Position numbers and translations under genes: made by a program
Shown: positions 12,988 to 31,592 of the stretch, one piece after another
How positions within the stretch are numbered: position 1 is the first letter of the stretch
Layout of the letters: each line of letters starts with the position of its first letter
Source: Phoenix dactylifera
Lineage: Eukaryota > Streptophyta > Magnoliopsida > Arecales > Arecaceae
Direction: 5' to 3'
Length of the DNA stretch: 64,000 nt
Assembly: GCF_009389715.1 (NCBI RefSeq)
Contig: NC_052399.1
Coordinates: 15,441,646 to 15,505,645, forward strand
The notes under the pieces: generated by a model
Seen by the model: the letters and a program-made list of their open reading frames with translations, nothing else
Told to the model about the DNA's origin: nothing
The model's database searches: none

Positions 12988-15900
12988 CCTGGAAGACTAA
13001 ATCCAGGGGAATTATTCTGCTGCTCTATGCTCTATTCCAGGGCTTGGTTGCACGCAAAGGTGGTCTTCGGTAAGAGAAAAAGAGTGGGGAGTTCGTGTGA
13101 GGTTAGGACTGGGGGAAGGGCAAGGGGAAGAAAAATATGACGGTTTTTATTTGTTTAGAGGGGAGGCACGGAAAGAAGGCAAGGTGGGGGATAGAAGCGA
13201 AGCAAAGAGGATTTGGTTTTAGGGTTTTGTAGGTAGCTCACAGGAAGATTTCACAAGACGGGGATCTAGAAACAGATTCTGAGATGGATTGCGCCTCCTC
13301 CTACCATGCAGAATTATGGTACAATTACTATAATAGAGTTTTTGGACGGTCGACATTAGTTCCTGCAGGCGGCAGGACTGCTCGATTTGGTAGGACGCAA
13401 CAAGAATCCTAGATTTCTAACGGTTGTGTTTACTTTATCTTTTTAATCTGGAGAACTTGATTGGGTCGATAGAGACAAGATCTAGTTCTTGCAATCTGGC
13501 TTCGTGTGGAAGGCGATTGTTGGAGTAATTCCTAACGTTTATTAATTACTAACGAAGCGATTGGTTGCGTGGTCCCGCCTGAAGTGATTTCGGCACTGCA
13601 TTTAAGATATTTTCTACCAAAAAATAGAAAATATTACAGGCATTACTGACTCCAGTTCCTCTACGAAGAACTAGATGGGATGGATCGCGTGTCAAGATTC
13701 CATTAAATTACGCTTGCTTTCTTCAAAGTAATTAAATAGCCAAATCTTTAAAAACAATAAGAGGAAAACAAGCTCACCATCTCTAGATGCTCCAACGATG
13801 AAAGTCTAGTGCATTGAACTATCTTCTTTTTTCTGTTTATTTGTTTGTTTGGATTATATATCTTTTCTATTTTTCAACGGTCCTATTTGCCAAGTTGACC
13901 AAAAAAAACATTAATAGAAGGGAAAAAAAAATCATGGTTTATGGGTGCAACATGATGCTTCTCTTATTGCCTTTGATATCGAATAAAACTTTTATCAATA
14001 AATTATGTTAAGTTTGAAGAATAATTCTGAAAATTTTCTGTTGAAATGTTAAAAAGATTCCTAATGTATATATGTGGATGCCTAAGCATAGGCCTCTCCA
14101 AAAAGGAGTCCTACAAGTATATAGGGTAATCGTATAATTTTTTTAACCAATGAATCATACCGGTATACATGTTGGACTCTAATTGCGAGGTTGAAACACC
14201 GCACTTCTTCCAGAGTCCAAATGATATTGAACTCCGGACGCTTCGAATATAAATAAAACAAATTGGATTCAGCGGCAGAGCTTGAGATGGTGTCCAAATA
14301 AGCTTAGACTGGTCCATGCAATAAGCGGGCCATATTTCTTTTCGATCCGAGCCCGTGACCTACTACTTTTAGACCAAGCCCAACAAAGATTGAGCCCGTG
14401 ACCTACTATTTCTTGACCAAGCCCAACAAAGATCTAGACCCAGCCAGGCTGGCCAACTAGCCCAACCCATCGACAGCAACGCCCTAATGACCGAAACTAT
14501 CCCACTTTACCTTCATATACATATAAGCAAGTGCTGGTCGGACAAAGAAACAAGATTGAGCACACGAGCAAGGCAAATTATTAGGTGGAACAGGGTGAAA
14601 TCATCCTAAATGGATTCATTTCACCTTAGGGTGAAATTATTAGGTAGATTCATTTCGCTCTAGATCAACAGTGGACCTGATCCACCTAATAATTTCTTCA
14701 CGAGCAACGGCAGCCTACAACCGAGAACGACACCACCTTAATTGTATCATTGGTGATAAGTTGTAAAATAATGTGATACAGTTCATGAAGAAAAGGAGTA
14801 ATTTAATCTTTCTGTGGTGTGCTAATATGTTTTGTTTTTGTAGTCCTATGATCATTTATTCTAGATGCATATAAAATGGTCTCAAAAGAAAGCATGTCTC
14901 GCAAATATACAAGCATCAACTTTTTGTTTTTCTCCTAATTATCACTTAGATGCCCATATAGATTCTAAATTTTTTGACCTGCGACAAAGATGGCTGGGAG
15001 CCTAAATGGGACCTGTTTAATTTCATGTCACTGAACAGGGAAAATGAGAGCTACTTTGATCATGTTGTTTTCTTTCTTCTTCTTAGGAACAGGGAGGTCT
15101 TTCTTCTTATGATGGGACAAGATAGGATATAAAGTTAAGAAGAAATCTTGCACAAACAAATGACTACCATCCTTGCAATCAACTGGTTCTTAAGAGTATT
15201 GAATCATATAACCCCATGCATGACTTAGCCACTGTGATGCTGTTGTACTTGTCCAATTGTGATTCATTTGTGCTACTCGGTATGGTGATGTTCCGTTCGT
15301 TATAGAGCCAAGTGTAACTCATTGATTTGAATCATGCAACATCATCGTGCCGCCTAAATGCAATCTAGCTAATTTATATGGTGCTTGCTGACCAAGTTAG
15401 GTAGGACCACATTGTGCAAGGAGATTGCTAAAGTAGGATAAAATGCATAAAAAAATTAAGAAAAAAAAACATGCTTAGCATCCAAAAGCTTTTACTTACA
15501 AGAGGGGACTTGTCACCTAATGCACATAGATCTCCCTTAAAGTAGGTGCTAAGCCGGACACTTAAAGATTATTCTTTTGCTTTCATGTTCGGTTAGGAGG
15601 TCTAACTAGCACTAATTGTTACATGTGTGGCACCATCAAAAAGGCTTAACATACTTCTGCACCTGCACCCTTTCTTTGTATAGAGTTTTAAGCTGGATGT
15701 CCTCTTATGTATTGACTTTAAATAATCTGTCCAAATTTTCTGGCGAGCCATATATTTTGCCATCCTCTTTTTTCAATCATATCAACCATGTTCACCATCT
15801 ATCACACCTTCTATCGTCCTAAATAATGCGGAGAGCAACATCGGAATACCAAACAAGCAAAATATATATATTTTGAACACTTGAAATTGAACATTGCATG

Positions 15901-16355
15901 GAAACTTCTGCGATAGCAAACCTAATTCTCTTTCGTTTCTGGCATTCTACCTAGCATTGCACTTGTGTCTAACCATGCTATAATTCTTCTTTGTAGCCAC
16001 ATAGTAATTGCTTTTACTATCACCTTGCTGCATTGACATGTTGTTGTTCACAATATCATGGATATGAACGTTCTCTCTCTCACTCTCTCATGTGTGCAAT
16101 ACATCTGTATCGACCTATTGGATGGGTATGTGAAAACTATACTAAAACATGCCAAAATCCTCATATCCAATCAATAGATAATTATGTGCTATAATTACCT
16201 AATCCTAAGATTATGAGCAAATTGCAAATTAGTATGAAATAGAATTCATTTCAACAAAATTTATCAAATATGAAAAGAGTAACACATTAGTATCTATGCA
16301 AGGGTCTTGCCCGAAATATTGTACGAGTACAGAAAGGTGTCTTGGTGGCTGGGAG
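12988..16355. other. Intergenic stretch without recognised gene
   Basis: About 3.4 kb including the promoter side of the LOB-domain gene. Only short, low-complexity open frames are present and none resembles a known family. Confidence 0.5.
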
Positions 16356-16735
16356 TAGGTTTTTGTGTAAAGTGACATAGGTTTCGCTTACAAGTTTTAT
16401 GCAAAGGTATATATTCATTTAGTACTAATTATACTACTCTTCTCCTTCTTCTTTTGAGAAAAGCAAAAGTTAAAATCAAACTTTAGGTTTTTGTGTAAAG
16501 TGACATAGGTTTTGCTTACAAGTTTTATACAAAGATATATATTCATTTAGTACTAATTATATTATTCTTCTCCTTCTTTTGAGAAAAGCAAAAATTGAAA
16601 TCAAATTTTAGATTTTTGTGTAAAGTGACATAGGTTTCGCTTACAAGTTTTATACAAAGGTATATATTCATTTAGTACTAATTATACACTTCTTCTTCTT
16701 CTTTTGAGAAAAGCAAAAGTTGAAATCAAACTTTT
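16356..16735. repeat. Three tandem copies of a ~126-bp unit
   Basis: Units begin at 16356, 16484 and 16609, each opening with TTTTTGTGTAAAGTGACATA and closing with a GAGAAAAGCAAAA block followed by a TCAAA block. Copies differ by a few substitutions and small indels (128, 125 and about 127 bp). They lie upstream of the ROP gene. Confidence 0.9.
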
Positions 16736-17554
16736 TCAGGCTATCAGCTAACCATGTATGAGCATGCCTTCCTCTTACTTGGACACTCATCAAATGAAGC
16801 CACCTACCTAGTCCACCAAGGAAACATTCCGATCCTACTGTTAACATTAGATAGCCAGTTTCGACAATTTAGGCCGTGCCAAGTTTGAACATCAGCCATC
16901 AAAGGGCTCTCACAGCAGCATATCTTCCATAGAATACGCAATTTAGTTACTCAAATAAAATCTAGGTAAAGTTTCTTCTATCCCATTGTTCTCTCCCTTT
17001 CCCACGTTTCTATGAAATTAGCTAGAGGATGGTGGCACAATGATGGCCTCACCATCATAGTGATTTGGTAGGTAATTAATTAAGCAAAGGCTTCCCTCCT
17101 TCCCCAGATCGATCCCATCATTCCCTTCTCTCCCTTCTCCCACACTTAACCAACCAACACTCAAATGGGGGCTGATTGGTGGATTCTGGCTGTGGTCTTG
17201 CACTCAAAGCAACGCAAAATAAAAGAACATCAGATCATATAGTGCCGACCATCATTGCTCATCCCCCTAGCTCAAGAGTGTGAGGTGTGCACCCAAATGC
17301 TTGTGGGGCTACATTCACCTCATTAAAGAGACCTTTCCTCATCTTTACTCTCATTCCCCCCTCTATTCCCATTCAAAAAATTCAAACATCCCCACCACAC
17401 TTAGCCACCAAAATCCCCACCATAACCTCTTGGCTCTCTTTTCCTTTTCTACTGCCTTCCCCTTTCTACTTCATGCTTTGAGTAGTATCCTTAAAGCATC
17501 TATACAAGCAGTACCAAGAGAAGGAGAGGAAGAGAAAGAGAGGGAGTCTCGAAG
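16736..17554. other. Upstream region and 5' UTR of the ROP gene
   Basis: No separate gene is visible. The last ~200 bases are C/T-rich then GA-rich, typical of a plant 5' UTR. Confidence 0.4.
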
Positions 17555-19768
<2,214 letters not shown>

Positions 19769-20279
19769 GTGTCATGAGTTTTGTTATAATCGATTATTGT
19801 TGATCATTTCAAAAAACAGTTGTAACTATATATCAAAGTATTAGCCTTCTTGTTTTCATTTATGATTACTTTTAGTGAATGCACTGCGCGTCGAGATCTC
19901 TAAGCTGCTTCTTATAATGTAATTTGAGTCCCATTTTCTTTTGTGACGTAATTGTTCTCCCTATGAAATCTTTCATGGGAATGGTTCACCGACAGTGATT
20001 TATGAACAAGCAAATAATTCATGTGTACATATACTTGTTATCTACAATCCTTTTGTTTTTTGTTTTTTGCTAGATACTATATACAATAACAATATGTTAC
20101 GCTATTGTTATAAAATGATTATTGATCCAAAGGGAGGATAAAGCCTGTTTTTCAAGGGTACTCGTTTTATCTGAATTCATATATTTTTGTCTACAAAATT
20201 CATGGTTAGGTAAAGTTGGCCTCTATCCCAGTCCAGTTGCATGATTTCATTACACTAGTGATTTCAGCTCATATTTTTG

Positions 20280-20575
20280 TTGATTCACCTATTGAACTTT
20301 GACCTAACTGAACTAGAACATAAAAAAGAAAAAAAAAAGATGCTTCTACTCAACTCATTGGACGAATGACTAGGTTCTGGTTATATACCCATTAAACTTT
20401 GAGGTAATTAAACTAGAACAGAAAAGAAACATGGCTCTACTCAACTATAAGATGAATGATTGGGTTTTGGTTGATTTACCATTGAACTTTGAGCTAACTG
20501 AACTAGACTAAAAAAGAAAGATAGCCCTACTAAACTCGTAGGATGAACGACTGGGTTCTAGTTGAGCTGCACTAG
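20280..20575. repeat. Three degenerate tandem copies of a ~95-bp unit
   Basis: Each unit repeats TTGAACTTTGA (or a close variant), AACTAGA, an A-rich segment with AAAGAAA, CTACTCAACT and a GAATGACT-GGTTCT-like end. Copies begin near 20284, 20384 and 20474 and have diverged visibly. Confidence 0.8.
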
Positions 20576-21203
20576 ACCAGATCAACCTACCTCAGCAAAA
20601 CAAAAAGAGTTTGATTTACATTGTGAGTTCTCTTAATCTATTCTCATCTTTTTAACCACACTCCTCCCTCCAACCATAATTCGCGAGTGCATGAATTAAT
20701 TTACATTTTCAACTGAATGGAATAACTGCCATTCAACTACTTTTTTTCCCTTTCCTTTTGACTCTCTCCCTCAAACACCTGCAATGCAATTGCCGGCTTC
20801 AAGGAAGCGCACCTCTCTTCATGGTCGTTCATTAGAATCACAGGATCGACCGCATTAAATATATACAAAATTAAAAGTGACGCGGTCATCGCGACGCATG
20901 CCAATCTCTTCACGTAAGCTGTCACGCGGCTCGGAAAAGCTCAGATAATTCAAAGCCGAGAAAAAAAAAAGTCATATCGACCAATTCCATGGCGAAGGTA
21001 ATGGACTGCTTACGTGGCAACTTGATTTAAAAAAAAAAACCACGACCACCACATCACCCGCACAATGGTGGCCGTGAAGGTGCGAGTAAAAACCTTCTCC
21101 TTCTGTGATTGAGTGGGTCTGAGTGAGGAGAGCGCTGCTGAGGAAAAGCCGATGCTTCATGATATTCACTCGTTACTGGAAAAATATGACTCCTATAATT
21201 TAT
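20576..21203. other. Intergenic DNA between the ROP and Rab genes
   Basis: No gene recognised; the stretch is AT-rich with short purine runs. Confidence 0.4.
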
Positions 21204-21376
21204 AGAAGGATAAACTATGCTACTGATTGGATTGTCTTTTTACTATTTATCACTCTAGAGATTTTATTTAGATAGACTCTGTATCGAGCTCTTTTGTAGC
21301 TTTTTATTTTCTAATTTTATTGGCTGCATTTATATTCATCAGATTGTTGAAAAAAAAATAAATAAATAAATAAAGA
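21204..21376 (+). mobile_element. Very short 3' tail of the LINE family
   Basis: The 3' end, with GTAGCTTTTTATTTTCTAAT, a following TTTTATTGGCTGCATT block and an A-rich AAAT-repeat tail, matches the LINE tail at 58.1 kb. Upstream, ATDWIV followed by degenerate coding corresponds to the last ~30 codons of the RNase H region. No target duplication was resolved, so the left border is approximate. Confidence 0.65.
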
Positions 21377-21822
21377 ATTTTTTTTGTTGTTCCAACGTTG
21401 TCCTCCGAAATCTAAAATAATATGCTATTATTCTACGAGACTTTTTAAACTGTCGCACGGAACACTCTGACCGGAAATTTTCCAGTCGCCTACATGGACC
21501 ATCCATTGGCCTAAAAAGGACCAAAAGCTCCGTCGGAACAGCGCAAGCCAACGCTTCTTTTCGGACCCCTCGCGTGCATGACCAGAGATCGGTAGGACCC
21601 CTTCTACCGAGGATTGCCGTCTTGGAATTCCCCTCCGCTTCCTCAAGCTTGGATTGGAATCGTCCACCCCACTCTTAAAATCTTAAAATTAGAACAAACG
21701 CAGAGAGAGACTCCACCATTCTCGCTCTCCTCTTATCATCATCATCTCTCAAAGTGGAAAGCTACCCGAATAGCCAATCCTCGTATCTGCTGAGACGCGG
21801 CAGAAACCAATACACTGCTCGA

Positions 21823-21882
<60 letters not shown>
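21823..21882. repeat. (GA)n microsatellite in the Rab 5' UTR
   Basis: A GA run of about 28 units, nearly pure, ends about 75 bases upstream of the Rab start codon, so it is probably transcribed. Confidence 0.95.
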
Positions 21883-21883
<1 letters not shown>

Positions 21884-21936
21884 AGGGAGGAGGTTGGATC
21901 TGGTGACCAGAAGGAAAGCAGGAAGGGAGGAGATAG

Positions 21937-25405
<3,469 letters not shown>

Positions 25406-25952
25406 CTCCCTGAAGTAAGGCACCTCATCTTTAGGATCCTTAGCTGCCTTGAAAGTATAACAAGCTGCCTTGCATGTACGTATGAAGAAGCTTTTGGCAA
25501 GATGCTTTTCAAAGTGCATTTCCTCTTAAGAAGGTTCGCATTTTTTATGACATGAGTGTGAACATCTCTTAGGTTTTATAGATATTCAGATTACAAGTTT
25601 AAATTCGGGGTGGTTGTCATCATCTTCCAATTGATGCAAACCTTTCTTTTTATTTTTTTTTTCTTTTTTGAGCTTTGATGTGTTGTTTTAATTCATAGCC
25701 ACAGCATTCTGTTATATTCTCTCTCTTTTTTATGGAATTACAGTGCATCCAATAGAAACATCTCCTTTTTTTTGGTTGTGATAGGCTAGTTCTTTTTATT
25801 TACTTTCCAATCTTCATCTCTGGGATGATCTGAGTGTTGTTAATTGATCGTTCCGGATTAATTTCCCAAATTATGAAGAAATACGTGTAGTTCATGGTAT
25901 CATTTATCATAAAAATTACGCAGATAGATTGCAGTCTCAGATTTTGGCTGCT

Positions 25953-26183
25953 CTATTCTGGGGGCATCAAAAGAACCCTACCCTTTAAGTCCATGATGAC
26001 GGCCTCCAGCTTGACAGCCCTGGTCTCGATTCGCCGATACGGCTGATTTTTGCAGTGGGGATTTTTGTTTGCAACAATGCACTTGTCATTGAATATTTTT
26101 GATGGCACACTGGACTTCGGCTCAAGCCCTACATTCTTAAGAGAGACATTAAAAATACTTGCTTTGAGGAAATCCGTCGCTGG
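25953..26183 (-). other. Orphan exon-like open frame, function unknown
   Basis: A 77-codon minus-strand frame has no ATG near its start but follows a good splice acceptor (TCTGTTCTTCTTAG). It ends in TAG and includes KNVGLEPKSSVPSKIF and RIETRAVKLEAVIMDLKG. The charged, non-repetitive composition looks like protein. It lies downstream of the broken RING-H2 gene on the same strand and in a compatible phase, but carries no complete RING signature. It may be a leftover terminal exon of that gene or of another, or chance. Confidence 0.25.
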
Positions 26184-28137
26184 CTAAGAAGAACAGAGAT
26201 GGGAAATGACGTTGATTTAACTGAGAAATCCACATATTATTCCCCGAAGATCTGTTGTCTCATTTGAGATTTTTTTTTGTCACCATTTCTCATTTCATCG
26301 ATATCTGTTTCTGGGTCCTGCATCCGTAGTGGAGCCACAGAAGTTTAAAGCCATAAATTTCACAAGCAAACAGAATCAAACAAGAACAAACGAATCCACC
26401 TCAGTACAAATTCTCTGGTTCTAGGTCAGATTGATTCATGGTCTGACCATAAGTTCAGACAGAGAAAAATTCAGTGCAGCATTCAGATAAATCCATGATG
26501 GAAGGAGGGAAGAAGAAACAGAAATAGGAATCCTACCTACAAATCAGCCTCAAAACACATGAATCATCATAAGATCAAACACCAAAGGGAAACCATGAAA
26601 AGAATTACATAAACTGCAATCATAAAACAATGACAGACATTAAGCATCTCAGAAAATATTCTCATTCAAATTAAGCATTGAAGGCATCAATGAGTATCAT
26701 TTGGCCTTAATAAATAAAAAGAACAATCAACATCAGGGATATGTTGAGGTGCTGAAATCATGCTGCTTAGAACTTCCATAGATTAGAAATCTGGGTGAGA
26801 GTTAATGAGAGGAAGAGAGGGAATAGAAGACTTGAATGAATGCTTGACCACCAGAACCCTTGTCGAAAACCAGAACAGGACATTATGGTGATATTGGCCA
26901 TTGTTGAGTTCACAGAGGCCCGCTTGCAGACCAGCATCTGGGTGCTCACCAGAAATTAGCCGTATTGTCAGACCTGGGCTGCTGGTCCCCATGCATACAA
27001 AAAGGCTTAATACCGGTCAAAGAGGTGAGAAGCAAACCTCTTCCATCAGCCTCCTTTAAGATAGGTTAGAGAAAAATTGGCATTTATATCACCAAACAAG
27101 AGGAACTTAAGCTGATCAAAGCAGTCCCACTACAAATCTTTAAGAAACAATACCTGGCAGACAATGCAAATTCCATTCTCTGATTGGGACGGTGAACCCA
27201 ATGATGAGGATGTTGATTGCTGGACATGCATACTTGTCCTATAATTCTTCTGACAAACCACTTTTGACATCTCCAATATTTTCTTCTAGGTCCATAAGTT
27301 CCTGTGGTGGTCAAAGTAGATAACTTTGATTACAGATTCTCAAAACCACCAAAAGCTAAAATTTTCTGATGTCCTAAATTGCTAGAATCTCAAAATTCAG
27401 AGGCCAAAAGGGTTAATATTAATGTTCCCCTCTGGGAATTGTCAATTATGTGGATGACTGTAAGAAATCTGCTGAAAATCTTAACAGAACAAGAGCATGC
27501 ACTGTGAAAGTAAATGGCTATAACATGAAAAGAGCAATAAAGACAACAAAAAACCCCAGCATTTCTTCAATGGTTTTATCCAAAAAAATAAATGAATAAA
27601 GAAATGAGCCGTAATATCGTATGAATATATCATTACCTCATATGACATGTCATCTATATCCCTTCTCATGTCACTGTACTGGTCAAGATCATCCTCAAAA
27701 CCATTGAACTGTGCAGTCTCCATGAGCTCAGCAGCGTCCTGCATGCAGAGAAGTTATCAACTACCATTATACAAATCAAAAAGGCTAGATATATTGTTGG
27801 GAAAATAATAAAATACGTTACCATGCATGAAAAGAAAAAGCAGATGCTAAAAGATAATTTCTTAATTCACAATAATGAAATTGATTGTTCAAAGCTTATA
27901 GCATTGTCAGCTAATTGATATGTATATGCATGTGCAGAAGAGCAAAAGATAATAGGTCGCAAACATACAGTCGCCACACATATTATATAACAAAAATACA
28001 TCCACTGCATCTACTCATTAAGTTCTGGTTACCATTTGTTCTTCTGCAGTTCAAGTATATGGATTTGCTTATGGCGTATATGGATCACGAAGGTCTGGGT
28101 CACGCTCACGAACGTCAGAATCAGGCCTAATCTAGAG

Positions 28138-28345
28138 TTTCTAGAGCAAGGCATGCCGTGCTATACCAAACTGCACAATACGGAGCATACCGAACCAAGC
28201 AGTACATGATAAACCGTACTGTACCGATTCAATATCGGTATACGGTACAGGGGACGTACTGATACTTAGTATGCCGAACCAGCCCCCGTACCAGGCATAC
28301 CGATATAGTAACAAGGTGGCACCAATATGAGCTTTGGTACCAAGA
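28138..28345. repeat. GGTAC/GTACC-rich palindromic repeat, copy 1
   Basis: Dense GTACC, GGTAC, CCGTAC and ATACCGA motifs on both strands. A perfect hairpin, TACCGAT / five-base loop / ATCGGTA, is centred at 28231. It lies in the large intron of the RING-H2-like gene. The same vocabulary recurs near 48.5 kb and 62.0 kb. Confidence 0.6.
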
Positions 28346-28500
28346 TATTGTACCTTATTCTAGAATTTTGATGTTAGAGTCACTTCCACCCTGCACCTAA
28401 ATCCTTGTGACTCAAATTTAGAAAAATACAACCATGTAACACTTTGAATTATGCTTCTTGCTGGGTTTAAATGTCTAGCTTTAACACCTGCACCATCCTC

Positions 28501-29420
28501 ACCTCCGCCCCCCCCCCTTCTCTTCTCATGCACAAACAAACAAAAAAAGCACCACAACCCCCTTCTGCTACTAGAGACAAATATCTTGTTCTCTTTCACG
28601 TCATAAAAATATCAATATGGAATGCATAAAATAATAAGGTTCACCATCTTGATACCGTCCTTTGCAAATTAAAGTGGGCTTGATTCAAAAATTACTAACT
28701 CCCCCTAGCCCATACTTTGATGCTGACAATTATCTAGTTTACTACTTGGTTAGCCTCCTCCACGACAGTGTGACTCTTCACATTTTTATATGTCAATCCA
28801 ATTTCTAATTAGGCACTCAAAAAGATCTAATTTTAATAAGAAATAAATATTTCCATTCTTCTCCAAACAGGTTTATTCATTAATGCATATTATCTTCTAA
28901 TAATTCCTGTGATCCCAATCAACTAGATGTGACTTTCAGCTAGACATTTAGCAAAGTACTCCTTCCCATCCTATTCCAACAGGAACAGATCAAGGAAGTT
29001 ACCGAGGCAGAAAAGGGAAGTTACACAACAGTCAATAGGAGAAGACATAGAATAATGAGAAAACCACAAATTTTAAGTAAACAGAGTTATATAAGTAAAA
29101 AATGGTGTCACATAAGTCAGGAAGATCCAGATTTTCAGCACAACTTGATAAAACTCCAATATATTTTTAACATTGCAAAGAATTCAGGGAAAAAATCCCC
29201 TAGAAAAAGGACCATTCAATTGTGATAATATTAAAATTCAAAATTTTTATAATTTTGAGCAGACATGGAAATACTAATTTATTTATAGAACAGCATTCCA
29301 CCATATAGGAATAACTAGAGGACCATTTCAATGACTCACTTTTCTAAGTTTGGTGCCTATAAACTAAGGAAAGAACCCAAAATATGTAGGTCAATAGTTT
29401 CATGTGTGCTATTTTTAGCA
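28501..29420. other. Intron of the RING-H2-like gene
   Basis: AT-rich intronic DNA between exons 2 and 3 with a C-run near 28509-28517 and a short GA microsatellite at 29422-29441. Nothing else was recognised. Confidence 0.4.
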
Positions 29421-31592
29421 TGAGAGAGAGAGAGAGAGAGATTAAAAAATAATTTACATCGAATGGGGGATTTCTAGGATCATAGCTAATTCCTGGAACT
29501 GCCTCAAAGATCGGAGGAATGTACATCAGTCCGGATGTGGATGGCATGAGCCCTACAAATCTGAAAACTGATCTTTGATCATCACTCAGAGGATATAAAT
29601 AGTTTGTATGCAAATTGTCGAGTGGATGCCAGTAAGGTGGTGCAGGTATTTGAGTGTCATGGCTGTAAACACCGACTCGCAAGTTTTGCACAGGTGAATA
29701 ATTTTGATAAGTATTAGAAAAGGATGGATGATGCATATTAAATGCAGTACATCTGTTGGATGAGTTGCCCTGACATCCTTGTATGCCCATATCTGCAACT
29801 TCTTGAGGCCCTGAATTTAGGCATGTCCCTGATAGAAGCCAAAGACCTTTCAATCAGCAGTCCATCTTTCACAATAATAAAAGCATAGCTGAAATTATAA
29901 ATAGGAGACTAGCAAATCGTGAGGATTTCCTTTCTTTTTTCTTTTCTTTCTTTGTATGGGCTCTAATAAGTTGCGGCTGTAACTTGAGAATCTATATGAG
30001 GGAGCAAAAGCTCAATGTTACAAAATAATCATTGCTACAAAATGGATCATGGAATTTTCTTTTAAAAAGTTACTTCCTATATGGTAGGTCAACATTAGCT
30101 GCTTTAAGTAAGTTGAGCAGAAAAAAGCTTTCAGGAAATCTAGAATATAACAATCTTTCCTCAAATATCTGTTGTTTACCGTGCATATAAGTTGTTGCAT
30201 CAGTGTAATTCTGATTACAATATCCCCCATCACCAACATAATTTCCAAACAGCTCCATGAAAGCATTTCTTGAAGGTTGAAGGGACTGATCCATTTGATT
30301 TCTTTGAAGGAAATAGTTATAATGGTATGAAAAAGGAGGCACAGGCTGAAATCTGATGGCACTAGATCTGACTTCTACTGGTCCATTTAAAGATGAAGAC
30401 ATGTGAGGCTCATAGAAGTTTGCTGGAGCAACCTCACTTACATAATCCCTTGAGACAGACCAGCGATATTGCATTCCATTAAAGTGACTTCCATGGACAC
30501 AATTTGTTCCAAGTGAAAATCTACTCTTGCACGAGGCTGTCTTAGGGAACTTTTCAATAGCAGGATGGATAGTGAAGTCAATAACATCAACCCTTATCAT
30601 GCATTTTATGAGAATGGTAGCTAGTAAGGTACATGTTTCTTAAACACACACACACACACAAAAATCTTCCTTTATTTCTTCTTTTTTTTAAAAAAATAAT
30701 TGTTGCTTGTTTCATTTACATGGACTTCAAATTTTTTTTTATTAACTTTTCTTCTACACAGAACTAATTAATGGGACATGATAAATAGTATTAGTCGAAT
30801 TCCTCCTTCACGATTCATGAACCAAAAGCCTGTCAAAAGTTTTGTTCCATATTTTTTCCCCTTCTAATTCGTCATCTTTTCAACAAGAGCAATGTTGCAC
30901 TATTTTTTTGTTCTATATCTTTTCCGTTATTCCTTCTGCAATTTAATCTTATGGGTTTTCTTCTTATGAACAACTGCATCGATTTTCCTCATCTAGTTGG
31001 TCTATTAGAAGCACACTAAGTGATTCTTTTTTAATGACAACATTAATCAAAAATTCAACAAGAAAAAAAAAACTTGAATTTTATCGCATCAAAATAGAAC
31101 TGACATGAAAAAAGAGAAAAAGAAAGCACTACCTTGTATCATTCAGCGGTAAAACCACCACCACAACCACCACAACCACCACAAGAAAGTAGGCAATCCC
31201 TCTTCTCCCTTCTCTTGCGGCCCAAGAACATAAGAAGGCTATCAACAGAGCACCAACAAAGAGACCATCACCGGAGAGAAATAAAGAAAGAAAGAAATAA
31301 ATAAAGAAGGAAATAGCTGAAAACTATGAAGCCAGATCGGCGGCGAGTGAGGGGTACGATTAGTACCGAGACCAAGAGGGCTACTAGCCGACTTCAAAGG
31401 AGAGAACAGGAAGAGAAGCGAAGGGCGGTGCTTCGCTTTCCCCTCGTAAACTAAAAGCGTTTGCAATTGGAATCATAAAAACTTGTAATTGTATGCGGTA
31501 CGCGAGAAATTTTGGAAAACGGATTTCCGGACAGGTCGGGTGGATGCACGCAGCCCGCAGAGGCTTCGAAAAAATGAAATGCGGGACAGGAC

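Larger units (their letters stand above)
27154..30600 (-). pseudogene. RING-H2 E3 ubiquitin ligase-like gene (MBR/ZFP1 type), RING truncated
   Basis: Exons 30180-30600, 29458-29828, 27637-27738 and 27154-27301 have canonical borders. The first two encode a Ser/Tyr/Pro-rich N-terminus that I cannot assign alone. The third encodes MRRDIDDMSYE and the fourth continues ELMDLEENIGDVKSGLSEE, the conserved lead-in to the RING of MBR1/2- and ZFP1-type plant E3 ligases. Exon 4 then needs a frame change near 27239-27242 to reach ENGICIVCQ, the first zinc-binding Cys pair. Its length of 148 bases, where a multiple of three is expected, agrees with a small indel. The rest of the RING (Cys-His-x2-His-Cys and Cys-Pro-x-Cys) was not found down to the Rab gene. 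A probable non-coding first exon with CCA-type repeats lies near 31137-31460. The gene is probably non-functional, unless the assembly is wrong here. Confidence 0.6.

Noticed and set aside
12493-13140. 215-codon plus-strand frame opposite the LOB-domain gene
   Set aside because: Antisense shadow of a GC-rich coding exon with no domain of its own.
31242-31466. 74-codon minus-strand frame upstream of the RING-H2-like gene
   Set aside because: Low-complexity Ser/Phe/Leu composition; better read as transcribed 5' UTR.
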